From contig NZ_NXLY01000009.1 of assembly GCF_005406225.1 (NCBI RefSeq), positions 17,007-81,006 on the forward strand: a DNA stretch of 64,000 bases, given 5' to 3'. The translations under genes and the position numbers were made by a program. This document shows positions 1 through 8,911 of this stretch, piece by piece. Numbering within the stretch: position 1 is the first letter of the stretch; each line of letters opens with the position of its first letter. The stretch comes from Campylobacter taeniopygiae (lineage in GTDB: Bacteria; Campylobacterota; Campylobacteria; Campylobacterales; Campylobacteraceae). The notes under the pieces were generated by a model. The model ran no database searches and was not told the origin of the DNA. It saw only the letters and a list, made by a program, of their open reading frames with translations.

Positions 1-13
1 TTTGCTCTCCTTC
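1..13 (-). promoter_or_regulatory. Probable ribosome binding site of a gene off the left edge
   Basis: Read on the minus strand, the first bases give AGAAGGAGAGCAAA, a strong Shine-Dalgarno match, so a minus-strand gene probably starts just beyond position 1. Positions 14-130, between this site and the stop of the ATPase gene, are AT-rich and show no gene. What the outside gene encodes cannot be seen. Confidence 0.45.
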
Positions 14-130
14 TTTAAATTTAAACATTTTTTATTGTCTTGCAATAAAATTTTATCCCACAAAGATAATATTTTACTCTAAAATTTCTATATTAAAACT
101 TAGAATAAAAAAATTTGTGTTAATTTTATA

Positions 131-796
131 TTAAAATTGGATTTTTTTATACTTGAATTTATCAAATAAATTTTTATGATGGGTTATAAAAATATAAGAA
201 ATATTGCGTTTTTGCTGGTATTGATTTAAAAAACAAAGAATTTCGTTAGAATTTTTTGTATCAAGCATTGAAGTTATTTCATCTAAAATCAATAATTTAG
301 GTTTTAAAATTAAAGCACGGATAAGTCCTATACGAGAAGCTTCTCCGCCGCTTAATTCATAAGGTTTGCATTCTAAAATTTGTCGCTTTAAACCAAAACG
401 ATCAAAAAAATCAAAAATCACCTCATCATTCTTTTTTAAATTAAAATTTTCCAAACCATCCTGTATTAAATTCTTAATTTTTTTATAGGAATTTAAAGCC
501 ATTTTTTGATCTTGAAAGCAATATTGTATTTCTTTTCTTAAAAGTCTTTGTTTTTCTTTGTTGATCTTATGTACATTATGATTTTGATATAAAACTTCAC
601 CCTCGTTTGGATTTTCCAAAAAACAAAGTATTTTTGCCAAAGTCGTTTTTCCACAACCACTTTGCCCTAAAATCATTAAATTTTCACCTTGTTCTAGAGA
701 AAAATTAATATTTTTAAAAACTGTATATCTTTCTTTCTTTAAATACCAATGTTTTTTTATCTCATAAAATTTACTCAAATGATGAACTTTAAGCAT
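131..796 (-). CDS. nikV: ABC transporter ATPase, dipeptide/nickel type (NikV-like)
   Basis: One of two ATPase subunits of a dipeptide/nickel (Dpp/Opp/Nik) family importer; it powers uptake through the two permeases encoded upstream. The 221-residue protein has Walker A at residues 44-52 (GQSGCGKTT), the ABC signature LSGGE at 148-152, and Walker B ending in Asp172-Glu173. It is the last gene of a five-gene minus-strand operon and overlaps the preceding ATPase gene by 8 bases, suggesting coupled translation. At 221 residues it is shorter than typical Dpp/Opp ATPases (about 320), lacking their C-terminal extension. The symbol follows my memory of the C. jejuni nikZYXWV nickel uptake system; a peptide substrate is the alternative. 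Confidence 0.85.
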   Translation of the reverse strand: MLKVHHLSKFYEIKKHWYLKKERYTVFKNINFSLEQGENLMILGQSGCGKTTLAKILCFLENPNEGEVLYQNHNVHKINKEKQRLLRKEIQYCFQDQKMALNSYKKIKNLIQDGLENFNLKKNDEVIFDFFDRFGLKRQILECKPYELSGGEASRIGLIRALILKPKLLILDEITSMLDTKNSNEILCFLNQYQQKRNISYIFITHHKNLFDKFKYKKIQF

Positions 797-1499
797 TCAT
801 ATTTCCTAAAAATTGATCCAAAGTATAAAGTTTAGTTTTATCTTTTTCTATGAGAAGAATTTCATCAGCCAAAAAATGTACTAAATGCAAATCATGAGTG
901 ATACAAACTAAAGCAATATCTTTTTTTAGCTCTTTTAAAATTTGAATGATTTTTTGATTATTTTTTTCATCCAATGAAGCATTTACCTCATCACAAATTA
1001 AAATTTCTGGCTTGTGCAATAAAGCTAAAGCTAAACTCACTCTCCTAGCCATCCCTACACTTAACTCATGAGGATAAGAATGCCATAATAAATCCAAATT
1101 TTCAAAACCCAATTTTTCAAAATAAGAAAAAACATATTTTTTATACTCTTTTTGATTTAAATTTGTATGAGTTTTTAAAATAAAAGAGCATAATTTTCCT
1201 ATGTCCATATAAGGATATAAACTTAACTCGCTATCTTGTAACACCAATGCGACTTTAGATCTAAATTCTCTAAGTTGATTTTTCTTTAGCTTTAAAATTT
1301 CAACTCCATTGAAGCTAAATTCATCAGCAGTTAAACTAAATTTAGAATCCAAAAGCCTCACTAAAGCTTTACTTAATAAACTTTTTCCTACTCCACTTTC
1401 TCCTAGCACCGCTAAAGCTTGACCTTTTTTTAGTTCAAAGCTAATATTTTTTAGTAAAATTTTATTTTTAAAACTTATATTTAAATTTTTAACTCTCAA
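789..1499 (-). CDS. nikW: ABC transporter ATPase, dipeptide/nickel type (NikW-like)
   Basis: Second ATPase of the importer, 236 residues. Walker A is at residues 33-40 (GESGVGKS) and Walker B ends in Asp170-Glu171. The signature motif at 146-150 reads LSVGM instead of LSGGx, so its first glycine is a valine; the other key residues are intact and the protein is probably active in a heterodimer with the neighbouring ATPase, whose signature is canonical. It overlaps the permease gene upstream by 4 bases and the ATPase gene downstream by 8. Assignment to a nickel rather than a peptide system rests on family order only. Confidence 0.85.
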   Translation of the reverse strand: MRVKNLNISFKNKILLKNISFELKKGQALAVLGESGVGKSLLSKALVRLLDSKFSLTADEFSFNGVEILKLKKNQLREFRSKVALVLQDSELSLYPYMDIGKLCSFILKTHTNLNQKEYKKYVFSYFEKLGFENLDLLWHSYPHELSVGMARRVSLALALLHKPEILICDEVNASLDEKNNQKIIQILKELKKDIALVCITHDLHLVHFLADEILLIEKDKTKLYTLDQFLGNMNA

Positions 1500-2284
1500 G
1501 ATCTCACTCCCCAGCGATCCTGTAAAAAATTACCCAACCATAAAAGCGGTAAAAAAAGTAATATAAGAGTTAAAAGTGGAAAAAATATTACCCACCAAGC
1601 TCCTACAAAAACTGCTTTTGAAAAATCATTTAACAAAATTCCCAAAGTTGGAATTTCAAACCCCATGCCAAGCCCAAAAAAACTTAAAGTAGATTCTGTA
1701 GCAATAGCATGGATAATATTAAAAACAAAAAGTGTAAAAATCAATGATTTTAAAGCCGGCAAAAGATCTTTTAAAAAAATTTTCAAAGGAGTTCTTCCTA
1801 AAACTATACTTGCTTTATAAAATTCCAAACTCTCTAATTTTTTTAATTCACTCTCAAGCATCCTAGCGACGAAGCACCAATGTATTAAAGCGATTAATAC
1901 ACTCATGAGTAGCATATTTACACTCATAAAATTTTGAAAAAACATCAATAATAAAAAAGCAGGAAAGGCTAAAAAAAGATCTAATATTCTCATCCAAAAA
2001 GTATAAAAAAATAAACGCGCCAAAAAAAGATAAAAAATCGCAAAAAAAATGGATAAAAATGAACCAAAAACTCCTATTAATAAAGAATTTCTCAAAGCAA
2101 AAAGCAAACGAGAATACAAGTCTCTACCTAAAAAATCCGTACCTAAAATATAAATTTGATTTGGAGCTTGATAAGCATTTTGCAAATGTATTGATAAAAT
2201 ATCAAACGAAGCTAAAAATGGCGCTAATAAAGCCAATACAGATAAAGCGATTAAGGGTGAAAGATAAATAAAAATCTTAAACAA
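1496..2284 (-). CDS. nikX: ABC transporter permease, DppC/NikC type (NikX-like)
   Basis: Inner-membrane permease of the importer, 262 residues with about six hydrophobic segments. The cytoplasmic EAA-type loop around residues 145-175 (ELKKLESLEFYKASIVLG) contacts the ATPases and is typical of binding-protein-dependent permeases. The N-terminal part carries the sequence GTDFLGRDLYSRLL, a hallmark of DppC/NikC-type permeases, which identifies it as the second of the two permeases. It overlaps its neighbours by 8 and 4 bases. Confidence 0.88.
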   Translation of the reverse strand: MFKIFIYLSPLIALSVLALLAPFLASFDILSIHLQNAYQAPNQIYILGTDFLGRDLYSRLLFALRNSLLIGVFGSFLSIFFAIFYLFLARLFFYTFWMRILDLFLAFPAFLLLMFFQNFMSVNMLLMSVLIALIHWCFVARMLESELKKLESLEFYKASIVLGRTPLKIFLKDLLPALKSLIFTLFVFNIIHAIATESTLSFFGLGMGFEIPTLGILLNDFSKAVFVGAWWVIFFPLLTLILLFLPLLWLGNFLQDRWGVRS

Positions 2285-3212
2285 AAGAAAACTTTCTTAA
2301 CTTTGGATTTAAAATTTGAGAAATTATATCACTTAAAAAACTTAGCAATGTCGCAAAAAGAACACTTAAGAACAATAAAGCCAAAACCACAGGAAAATCT
2401 TTATAAATAATGCTTTGAATCAATAAAAATCCAATCCCACTAAAATTAAAAATATTTTCTACAATATAAGTTCCCATGATGAAATTTAAAGCAGTAGCTC
2501 CAAAATAAGAGATAATCGAACCTAAACAATATTTTAAAACCAAACAATTAATATCACTTTGTTTTAAAGCTCTAGCATAAAGATTTTGTATAAAAATTTG
2601 AGAAAAACACTCATGGATAAGATTTCTTGCTATTCTTAAATATAAAGCCAAATGAGATAAAACAAGAACCAAAATAGGAAAAATAAGATGCTTTAAACGA
2701 CTAAAAAAGTCATTTTCAAATTCTATATCACCGATTGATAAAAAATGGCCAAAAAAGCTAAAAATAAATATAAAAATCAATGCGATCACCAAAGGAGGCA
2801 GGGCGAAAAAATTTAATGTTGCAAAAGTAATGATTTTTTCTATAAAACTATTTTTAAAATGATACTCCACAAAAGCCAAAAAAATACTCAAAAAAAATAA
2901 AATACCTAGGGCGCTAAAACTTAAAATCAAAGTATTTAAAAACCTTTCTTTTATAATCTTTAACACCCTTTCTCCGCTTAAAAAAGATATACCAAAATCC
3001 CCTTTTAAAGCCTTAAAAATCCAATTTCTATATTGAATCAATAAGGGCCTATCGAGTCCTAAATTTTTTTCCACTCTTTTAACAAATTCTTTACTTTGAG
3101 TATTGCTACCATTAGCATAGCTTATATTGGCTTTGCTAAAATGTAACATGATAAAGCATAAAAAGGTACTTAAAAAAGCTACTAAAATACCAAAAAATAA
3201 ACGTGAAAGCAC
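2277..3212 (-). CDS. nikY: ABC transporter permease, DppB/NikB type (NikY-like)
   Basis: Inner-membrane permease of the importer, 311 residues, with an N-terminal membrane segment (residues 3-25), a periplasmic stretch containing the family-typical sequence LGLDRPLLIQYRNWI around residues 52-66, and five further hydrophobic segments. This layout is that of DppB/NikB permeases, which pair with a DppC/NikC partner encoded immediately downstream. The first base of its start codon is shared with the end of the binding-protein gene, and it overlaps the next permease by 8 bases. Confidence 0.88.
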   Translation of the reverse strand: MLSRLFFGILVAFLSTFLCFIMLHFSKANISYANGSNTQSKEFVKRVEKNLGLDRPLLIQYRNWIFKALKGDFGISFLSGERVLKIIKERFLNTLILSFSALGILFFLSIFLAFVEYHFKNSFIEKIITFATLNFFALPPLVIALIFIFIFSFFGHFLSIGDIEFENDFFSRLKHLIFPILVLVLSHLALYLRIARNLIHECFSQIFIQNLYARALKQSDINCLVLKYCLGSIISYFGATALNFIMGTYIVENIFNFSGIGFLLIQSIIYKDFPVVLALLFLSVLFATLLSFLSDIISQILNPKLRKFSFV

Positions 3213-4750
3213 TAGAGCTTAACCCATTCATAAATATTTGAAGTAAAGCCTACACCATGATGACCCAAAATTCTAGACTCAATGCCTTTAATCTTAGCAT
3301 CATAAACTAAAGCAAAATCTAAATAAACAAGAAAAATAAAAGGAGGATCATCATATAAGGCATCAATAAATTCTTTATAATATTTTTTGCGTTCATTTAG
3401 ATCAAAAGTATTTCTAGCCCTAAATAAAGAATCATCAACTTTTTTATTATGATAATGCCCAAAATTCCAACCTTGTTCATTTAAATCACTATCTTGAGAG
3501 CTTTCAAAAACTCTAAAAGTATGAAAGTCAGGATCAAAAGGACTCCCCCAGCCAATAACAAAACTATCAGCCTTAGAATAATCAAAACTACCAGCCGGCT
3601 TCGCTACAATCTGCGTTAAAACCCCAATTTTTCTAAATTCACTTTGCAAAATTCCTGCTAAACTTACCCTTAAAGGATCATTGCTCATAGCATAAATTTG
3701 AAATTTCAATTCTTTTCCATTTTTTTGAAAAATTCCATCTTTATTTTTAGTAAAACCAGCATCTAAAAGCAATTTTTCTGCCTTTAACGCATCATAATTA
3801 AAAGAATTAAAATGTTTAGGATTTGCCCAAGAATTTTGCAAAGGATGAAAAGCAACCATGCCATATCCATGCAAGAGATTTTTCACTATACTTTCTCTAT
3901 CTACGGCATAATTTAACGCTTTTCTTACTCTTACATCTTTTAAAAATTCATTATTTAAATTAAACATTAAAGCTCTATAATCAACCGATTTTTCTCTTAA
4001 AATCTTAAATTTTGGATTATTTTTAAAGATATTTAATAAAGAATTGTCAATCAAAGCAGCATCTATAGTGCCATTTTTAAGTTCCATGCTCGCAATTAAA
4101 GGATCAAAAATATGCTTTATGATTAATTTTGGAGTTTTAACCTTAGCTCGATAAAATTTATCATTAGCTTCTAATTTTACATATTCTCCTTTTTTCCACT
4201 CAACAAATTTATAAGCTCCTGTTCCTATGGGATGTTCATTAAAAGAAGCTGTATTTAGATCTTTATTTTCAAGCAAATGTTTTGGCAGTATTCCTATACT
4301 TAAAGCATCCAAAAAAGCCGGATAAGGTTCAAAAAGCGTAATTTTTATGTGATAAGGATTGATTATTTCTATTTTTTTTACATTGTCAAAATTAACATAC
4401 AATGGAGAATTATTTTTCGAATTTTTAAAAGCATCTATACTGAATTTAACATCTTGGGCGCTAAATTTTACTCCATCATGCCACAAAACATCATCCCTTA
4501 AAAAAATATCATAAACTAAACCATTTTTACTGATTTTCCAAGACTTTGCTAAATCCGGCTTTAAATTCATATCCTGATCAAAATAAACAAGTCCTGAAAA
4601 AATAAGATTAATAAGCACATCATGATCTTCACTATACGCAGGATTTATCCTTGAAATTTCATTTTCCACTGCGATGATTAAAGTATCTTTTGGAATCTTT
4701 GCTTGTAAATTCACAAACAAAACTAAGATAAAAATCCAAAATCTAAACAT
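3212..4750 (-). CDS. nikZ: Periplasmic substrate-binding protein, family 5 (NikZ-like)
   Basis: First gene of the importer operon; a 512-residue secreted solute-binding protein of the SBP_bac_5 family, which binds peptides or chelated nickel. A signal peptide occupies about residues 1-18 (short positive start, hydrophobic core, LQAK cleavage region). Family-typical stretches follow: LAKSWKISKNGLVYDIFLRD near residues 64-83, WHDGVKFSAQDVKFS, and VRKALNYAVDRESIVKN. It starts with ATG behind AAGGAAAAAG. I recall the C. jejuni orthologue (Cj1584c) being called NikZ and linked to nickel supply for hydrogenase; the sequence alone cannot exclude peptide binding. Confidence 0.87.
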   Translation of the reverse strand: MFRFWIFILVLFVNLQAKIPKDTLIIAVENEISRINPAYSEDHDVLINLIFSGLVYFDQDMNLKPDLAKSWKISKNGLVYDIFLRDDVLWHDGVKFSAQDVKFSIDAFKNSKNNSPLYVNFDNVKKIEIINPYHIKITLFEPYPAFLDALSIGILPKHLLENKDLNTASFNEHPIGTGAYKFVEWKKGEYVKLEANDKFYRAKVKTPKLIIKHIFDPLIASMELKNGTIDAALIDNSLLNIFKNNPKFKILREKSVDYRALMFNLNNEFLKDVRVRKALNYAVDRESIVKNLLHGYGMVAFHPLQNSWANPKHFNSFNYDALKAEKLLLDAGFTKNKDGIFQKNGKELKFQIYAMSNDPLRVSLAGILQSEFRKIGVLTQIVAKPAGSFDYSKADSFVIGWGSPFDPDFHTFRVFESSQDSDLNEQGWNFGHYHNKKVDDSLFRARNTFDLNERKKYYKEFIDALYDDPPFIFLVYLDFALVYDAKIKGIESRILGHHGVGFTSNIYEWVKL

Positions 4751-4778
4751 CTTTTTCCTTAAAAATTGTATTTATTTA

Positions 4779-4784
4779 ATTATA
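4779..4784 (-). promoter_or_regulatory. -10 box of the nik-type operon
   Basis: On the minus strand this reads TATAAT, about 29 bases upstream of the binding-protein start codon, giving a short predicted leader of roughly 22 bases. Just upstream, in the -35 zone, lies the GC-rich repeat/palindrome block described separately. Confidence 0.65.
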
Positions 4785-4796
4785 AAATAAAACCAA

Positions 4797-4820
4797 ACAA
4801 GCCACAAGCCCCTAGAGGGG
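4797..4820. promoter_or_regulatory. Tandem 7-mer repeat and GC-rich palindrome, likely operator
   Basis: Positions 4797-4803 and 4804-4810 are identical tandem copies of ACAAGCC, and 4809-4820 is the near-perfect palindrome CCCCTAGAGGGG. This is a conspicuous GC island in a very AT-rich intergenic region and sits exactly in the -35 zone of the minus-strand nik promoter. It does not look like the NikR site known from Helicobacter. I infer a regulator binding site; its regulator is unknown. Confidence 0.5.
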
Positions 4821-4976
4821 ATAAATCAATATAAAATTTTTACATTACAAAATTTAAATATTTATAAAAACTAAAATAAATATAAATATTGGTTAAATAT
4901 CAAAATTATACAAGCAAACCTCTATTTTAAGATATTTTTAGTCTTAATTTTACTTGAATTTTATATTTTTTTGGAA

Positions 4977-4982
4977 TATAAT
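4977..4982 (+). promoter_or_regulatory. -10 box of the dms operon
   Basis: TATAAT preceded by a T-rich stretch (TTTTTTTGGAA), the usual Campylobacter sigma-70 arrangement. It lies 37 bases upstream of the dmsA ATG at 5020, predicting a leader of about 30 bases that contains the AAAGGAG ribosome binding site at 5008-5013. The rest of 4821-4976 is AT-rich with no gene. Confidence 0.65.
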
Positions 4983-5019
4983 GATTAAATATTTTGTAAC
5001 AAAATACAAAGGAGCATAC

Positions 5020-7388
5020 ATGCAGCAAAATCGTAGAGATTTTTTAAAATGGAGTTCTTTATTTGGTGGTTTAGCTTTAACCCCTATGCAGTTAAGTTCG
5101 AATTTATTAAAAACCTCGCCCATAGTAACAAAATGGGCAGGATGTAATGTAAATTGTGGAACAAAATGTCCTATTAAGGTTCATACTCAAGATGGGGTTG
5201 TAAAATACGTTAGCACGGACAATGAAGGAGAAGATGAGTTTGACACACGTCAAGCTAGAGCTTGTGTTAGAGGAAGAAGTTCAAGATATAAGGTTTATAA
5301 TGCCAATCGACTTAAAAGGCCTTTAAAAAGAGTAGGTAAAAGAGGAGAAGGTAAATTTATGCCTATTTCTTGGGAACAAGCTTTCGATGAAATCGCTTCA
5401 AAAATGAAAGAGGTAAAAGAAAAATACGGAAATGAAGCATTTTTATCACTTATTCTACTGGCTCCTACGGCTCCTTGCTTGGAAATTGTTACGGATCTTT
5501 ATCTCCTTTTGCAAGACTCTTAAGTTTGTATGGAGGTTATCTAAATTATTATAATTCTTACTCAACAGCACAAATTACAAATGCAATGAATTATTTTTAT
5601 GGAGGATCTCCTGCAAGCGATATCGCGACTCTACGTTCTGCAAAACTCGCTATCTTTTTTGGTGCTAATCATGTAGAAACGAGAATGGGCGGAGGCGGCA
5701 TAGGCTATGCTTATCATAAAGCTTTAGAAGAAAGTGGTTGTAAGATTATCCATATTGATCCAAGATATAATGATTCTTGTATAGGGCATTGTGATGAATG
5801 GATTCCAATAGCTCCTGGAACGGACGCGGCTTTAATTGCAGCTTTAGCCTATGTGATGATTAAAGAAAATTTACTAGATAGGAAATTTCTTGATACTTAC
5901 ACTATAGGTTTTAGCGAAAATACCCTACCAAGTGATGCGCCTAAAAATTCAAGTTATGAAAGTTATGTTTTAGGAACTTATGATGGTATAGAAAAAACTC
6001 CCGAGTGGGCGAGCAAAATCACAAAAATTCCATCTCGTCGCATCACTCAACTTGCAAGAGAAATCGCTTTAACCAAACCTTGTTTTATCGAACAAGGCTG
6101 GGGAGTGCAAAGACATTCTAATGGGGAGCAAAATGCAAGAGCTATTGCAACTTTAGCTTGCATGATAGGAAGTATAGGCATAGAAGGAGGTAATACAGGT
6201 TGTCGCACCGGAACAAGTGTCTATTATGATTTGATGACTATACCTTCTGAAAATCCTATTAAAGACTCTATACCTTGTTTCTTATATACCGATGCTATTT
6301 ATCGCGGTAAAGAAATGACTGATCTTAGTGATGGGGTGCGTGGAACAAAACAGCTTAAACAAAATATCAAATTTATTTTTAATATATCTGGCAATTGTCT
6401 AACCAATCAGCACAGCACCACCAAAGAAGTCGATCGCATTTTAAGTGATGAAAGTTTGTGTGAATGCATTGTTGATATCAATGTTACAAGAACACCCTCT
6501 AATAATTATGCTGATTATATTTTACCTGATGCTACAACTTTAGAACAAGAAGACTTTATTCTTCCTAGCGCAGGATATTATAGCAATAGGCCTTATATTA
6601 TCTATTGTCAAAAAGCCATAGAGCCCGTGGGTGAGGCAAAACCTATTTATGAAATGTGTATCGAACTTGCCAAAAGATTAGGTATAGAACAAGAATTTAG
6701 TGAAGGAAAAACTCAAAAAGACTGGTTAAAATATCTTTATGAAGAAAGTATGAAAAAAAATCCACTCTTGCCAAGTTTTGAAGAAATGTGCGAAAAAGGA
6801 CTTGTAAAATTTGATCCGGTTAAACCTGTTGTCGCACTTGAAGATTTTATAAAAGATCCTATCAATCATCCTTTAAAAACCCCAAGCGGTAAAATCGAAA
6901 TTTATAGTAATGAACTTGCAAAAATGCAAAAAACTTGGAAATTAAGAGAGGGACAACAAATCGTTCCTATTCCTGTGTTTGAAAGTCAAAGAGAAGGCAT
7001 ACTTGATCCTTTAAAAGAAAAATATCCTTTACAATTTTATGGATATCACTACAAAGGAAGGACTCATTCTAGTTTTTGGGAAATTCCACAAATTAGAGAA
7101 ACAAACCCTCAAGAAATTTGGATCAATCCTATTGATGCACAAGCAAGAGGTATTAAAACAGGAGATGTGATCCAAGTTAGAAATGACTTAGGTATTATCC
7201 AAGGAATGGCCAAAGTAACACCAAAAATCATACCAGGTTGTGCAGTCACTCCTCAAGGAGCGTGGGCTAAATATGAAAATGGTATCGATGTAGGAACTTG
7301 CGTTAATTCTTTAGCTAGTATAGTGCCAACTGCTATTTCAAAAGGCAATGGACAACATTCTATTTTAGTAGAAATTGCAAAAGTTTAA
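5020..7388 (+). pseudogene. dmsA: DMSO/N-oxide reductase catalytic subunit DmsA, frameshifted
   Basis: Molybdenum bis-MGD oxidoreductase that reduces DMSO and related oxides in the periplasm during oxygen-limited respiration. The ATG at 5020 follows AAAGGAG and gives a twin-arginine signal (NRRDFLK). Next come the [4Fe-4S] cysteines (CNVNCGTKC, then ACVRGRS) and DmsA-typical RLKRPLKRVGKRGEGKF. The frame is open to 5523 but homology leaves it at about 5450 and continues in the +2 frame from 5451 (YSTGSYGSLLGN) to 7388. Restoring one base (CTTAT to CTTTAT) rejoins the frames. The serine in NSYSTAQ is the probable Mo ligand and lies after the break. It is broken, or the base call is wrong; the rest of the gene shows no further damage. 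Confidence 0.88.
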
Positions 7389-7398
7389 GGAGTGTAAA

Positions 7399-8058
7399 AT
7401 GAATTTAGAAGAAAACTCACAATTTGGTTTTATGCTTGATCAAAGCAAATGCGTAGGCTGTAGAACTTGTTCTTTATCTTGTAAAGATTATAAAAATATG
7501 CCCGTTGGGGTAAATTTTCGCCGTGTTTTTGAAACAGAGGGTGGTAATTGGACTTGCAAAGAAGAAGATGGGAGTGTAGAACAAAACGTTTTTGCTTATT
7601 ATACTTCTATATCTTGCAATCACTGCTCTGATCCAGCTTGTCTTAAAGCTTGTCCAACAGGTGCAACTATGAAGGTAAAATGGGGTATAGTGAAGGTTGA
7701 AGATAGTATGTGTATAGGATGTAAAGCCTGTGCTATGGCTTGTCCTTATGGCGCTCCACAATTTAATCACGAAAGTGGGCACATGAGTAAATGCGATGGT
7801 TGCTATGATAGACTCAAAGAAGGAAAAAATCCAATTTGTGTGGATTCTTGTCCTTTTAGAGCCTTAAAGGCTGGAGATATCGCTAAATTAAGAGAAAAAC
7901 ATGGAAATTTAGCTTCCATCACTCCTTTGCCTGATGCAAGTATCACGCATCCAAATTTATGTATAGTGCCTGAAAAACATAGCTTACCTTCAGGAAATAA
8001 AAGCGCAATCTTTCATTTGCCACAAAATTATCAAGGAGTAAAAAATGACATCCTTTAA
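7399..8058 (+). CDS. dmsB: DMSO reductase iron-sulfur subunit DmsB
   Basis: Electron-transfer subunit carrying four [4Fe-4S] clusters between the membrane anchor and the catalytic subunit. The 219-residue protein shows the four cysteine groups in order: CVGCRTCSLSC, CNHCSDPACLKAC, CIGCKACAMAC and CDGCYDRL...CVDSC. The start at 7399 is chosen because AAGGAG lies 6 bases upstream (7387-7392, overlapping the dmsA stop); a start at 7375 would lie inside dmsA and add eight unrelated residues. Its 3' end overlaps dmsC by 14 bases. The gene is intact although dmsA upstream is frameshifted. Confidence 0.93.
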   Translation: MNLEENSQFGFMLDQSKCVGCRTCSLSCKDYKNMPVGVNFRRVFETEGGNWTCKEEDGSVEQNVFAYYTSISCNHCSDPACLKACPTGATMKVKWGIVKVEDSMCIGCKACAMACPYGAPQFNHESGHMSKCDGCYDRLKEGKNPICVDSCPFRALKAGDIAKLREKHGNLASITPLPDASITHPNLCIVPEKHSLPSGNKSAIFHLPQNYQGVKNDIL

Positions 8059-8911
8059 TCATATTTTTAGCGAAATGCCTTTAGTGCTTTTTACCATACT
8101 CGCACAAGCCTTTATCGGGCTTAGCTTTGTCTATGCTCCTGCTTTTTTAAATGGCTATAAAAATTTTACTCATTTAAAATCTTTTGGGCTTTTTTTAGGT
8201 ATAGCTATGATCGTAGCTTTTATACCTTCTTTTTTTCACTTAAATGACATAACACATATTTTTAATGTTCTTAACCGACTTGGATTTTTTTATGCTAATA
8301 ATCAATGGTATGTAGGTTGGATGAATAATGAAATTTTATTCTCTTCTCTTGTTTGTGTTTTTGGCTTTTTACTTTATTTTAAAAATAAAAAATGGGTCTT
8401 TTTTCTAACATTGCTATGCGGAATTTTAGGAATTTTCTTTATGAGTGGCGCTTATGGTTCTATGCAAAAAAGTGTGCCGACTTGGAATTTTAAAATCACT
8501 TTGCTTTATTTTTTTGCTAGTGCGATTTTTTTGGGTTCTATTCTTTATTATTGTTTCTTTGAAGAAGGTGAACACGAAAGAAAAATGTCTTTTTTTGCAG
8601 GGCTTATTGGTATAGGATTATTAAGTACGGCTATTGTTTTACAAACCTTGCACGTAGGACAAACTTGGATTATGGGACTTGTCAATCCTTTTGAGCTTTT
8701 AGGGGGAACTTATATTTGGTTTATAGGATCATCTTTTGCATTTTTGGGATTGAGCATCACTTGTTGGTATTTAAATAACTATCTTTATGAAAAATTCCAA
8801 AGTAAATTTTTTACCTATTTTGCTCTATTGTGTGCTTTTATAGGAGTGTTTATCACTAGAATGCTATTTTATGGTCTAATAAGCACACAAATTATGCTAG
8901 GACACTCTTAA
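8045..8911 (+). CDS. dmsC: DMSO reductase membrane anchor DmsC
   Basis: Integral membrane anchor and menaquinol dehydrogenase subunit of the Dms complex; 288 residues with about eight hydrophobic segments spread evenly along the protein, matching the DmsC family (E. coli DmsC is also close to 290 residues). The start overlaps the end of dmsB by 14 bases and follows a GGAG at about 8035, so the two are probably translated in a coupled way. The stop codon shares a base with the start of the chaperone gene. Confidence 0.88.
   Translation: MTSFNHIFSEMPLVLFTILAQAFIGLSFVYAPAFLNGYKNFTHLKSFGLFLGIAMIVAFIPSFFHLNDITHIFNVLNRLGFFYANNQWYVGWMNNEILFSSLVCVFGFLLYFKNKKWVFFLTLLCGILGIFFMSGAYGSMQKSVPTWNFKITLLYFFASAIFLGSILYYCFFEEGEHERKMSFFAGLIGIGLLSTAIVLQTLHVGQTWIMGLVNPFELLGGTYIWFIGSSFAFLGLSITCWYLNNYLYEKFQSKFFTYFALLCAFIGVFITRMLFYGLISTQIMLGHS

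Noticed and set aside
4954..5019. Longer N-terminus for dmsA
   Set aside because: The extra 22 residues contain the promoter -10 box, and the twin-arginine signal starts properly at the ATG at 5020 behind AAAGGAG.
5475..7388. The long open frame after the dmsA break as an independent gene
   Set aside because: It has no ribosome binding site, begins in the middle of DmsA homology, and lacks the signal and cluster parts; it is the second piece of a frameshifted gene.
7474..7782. Minus-strand open frame opposite dmsB
   Set aside because: Shadow of the cysteine-rich dmsB sequence; no start signal or homology.
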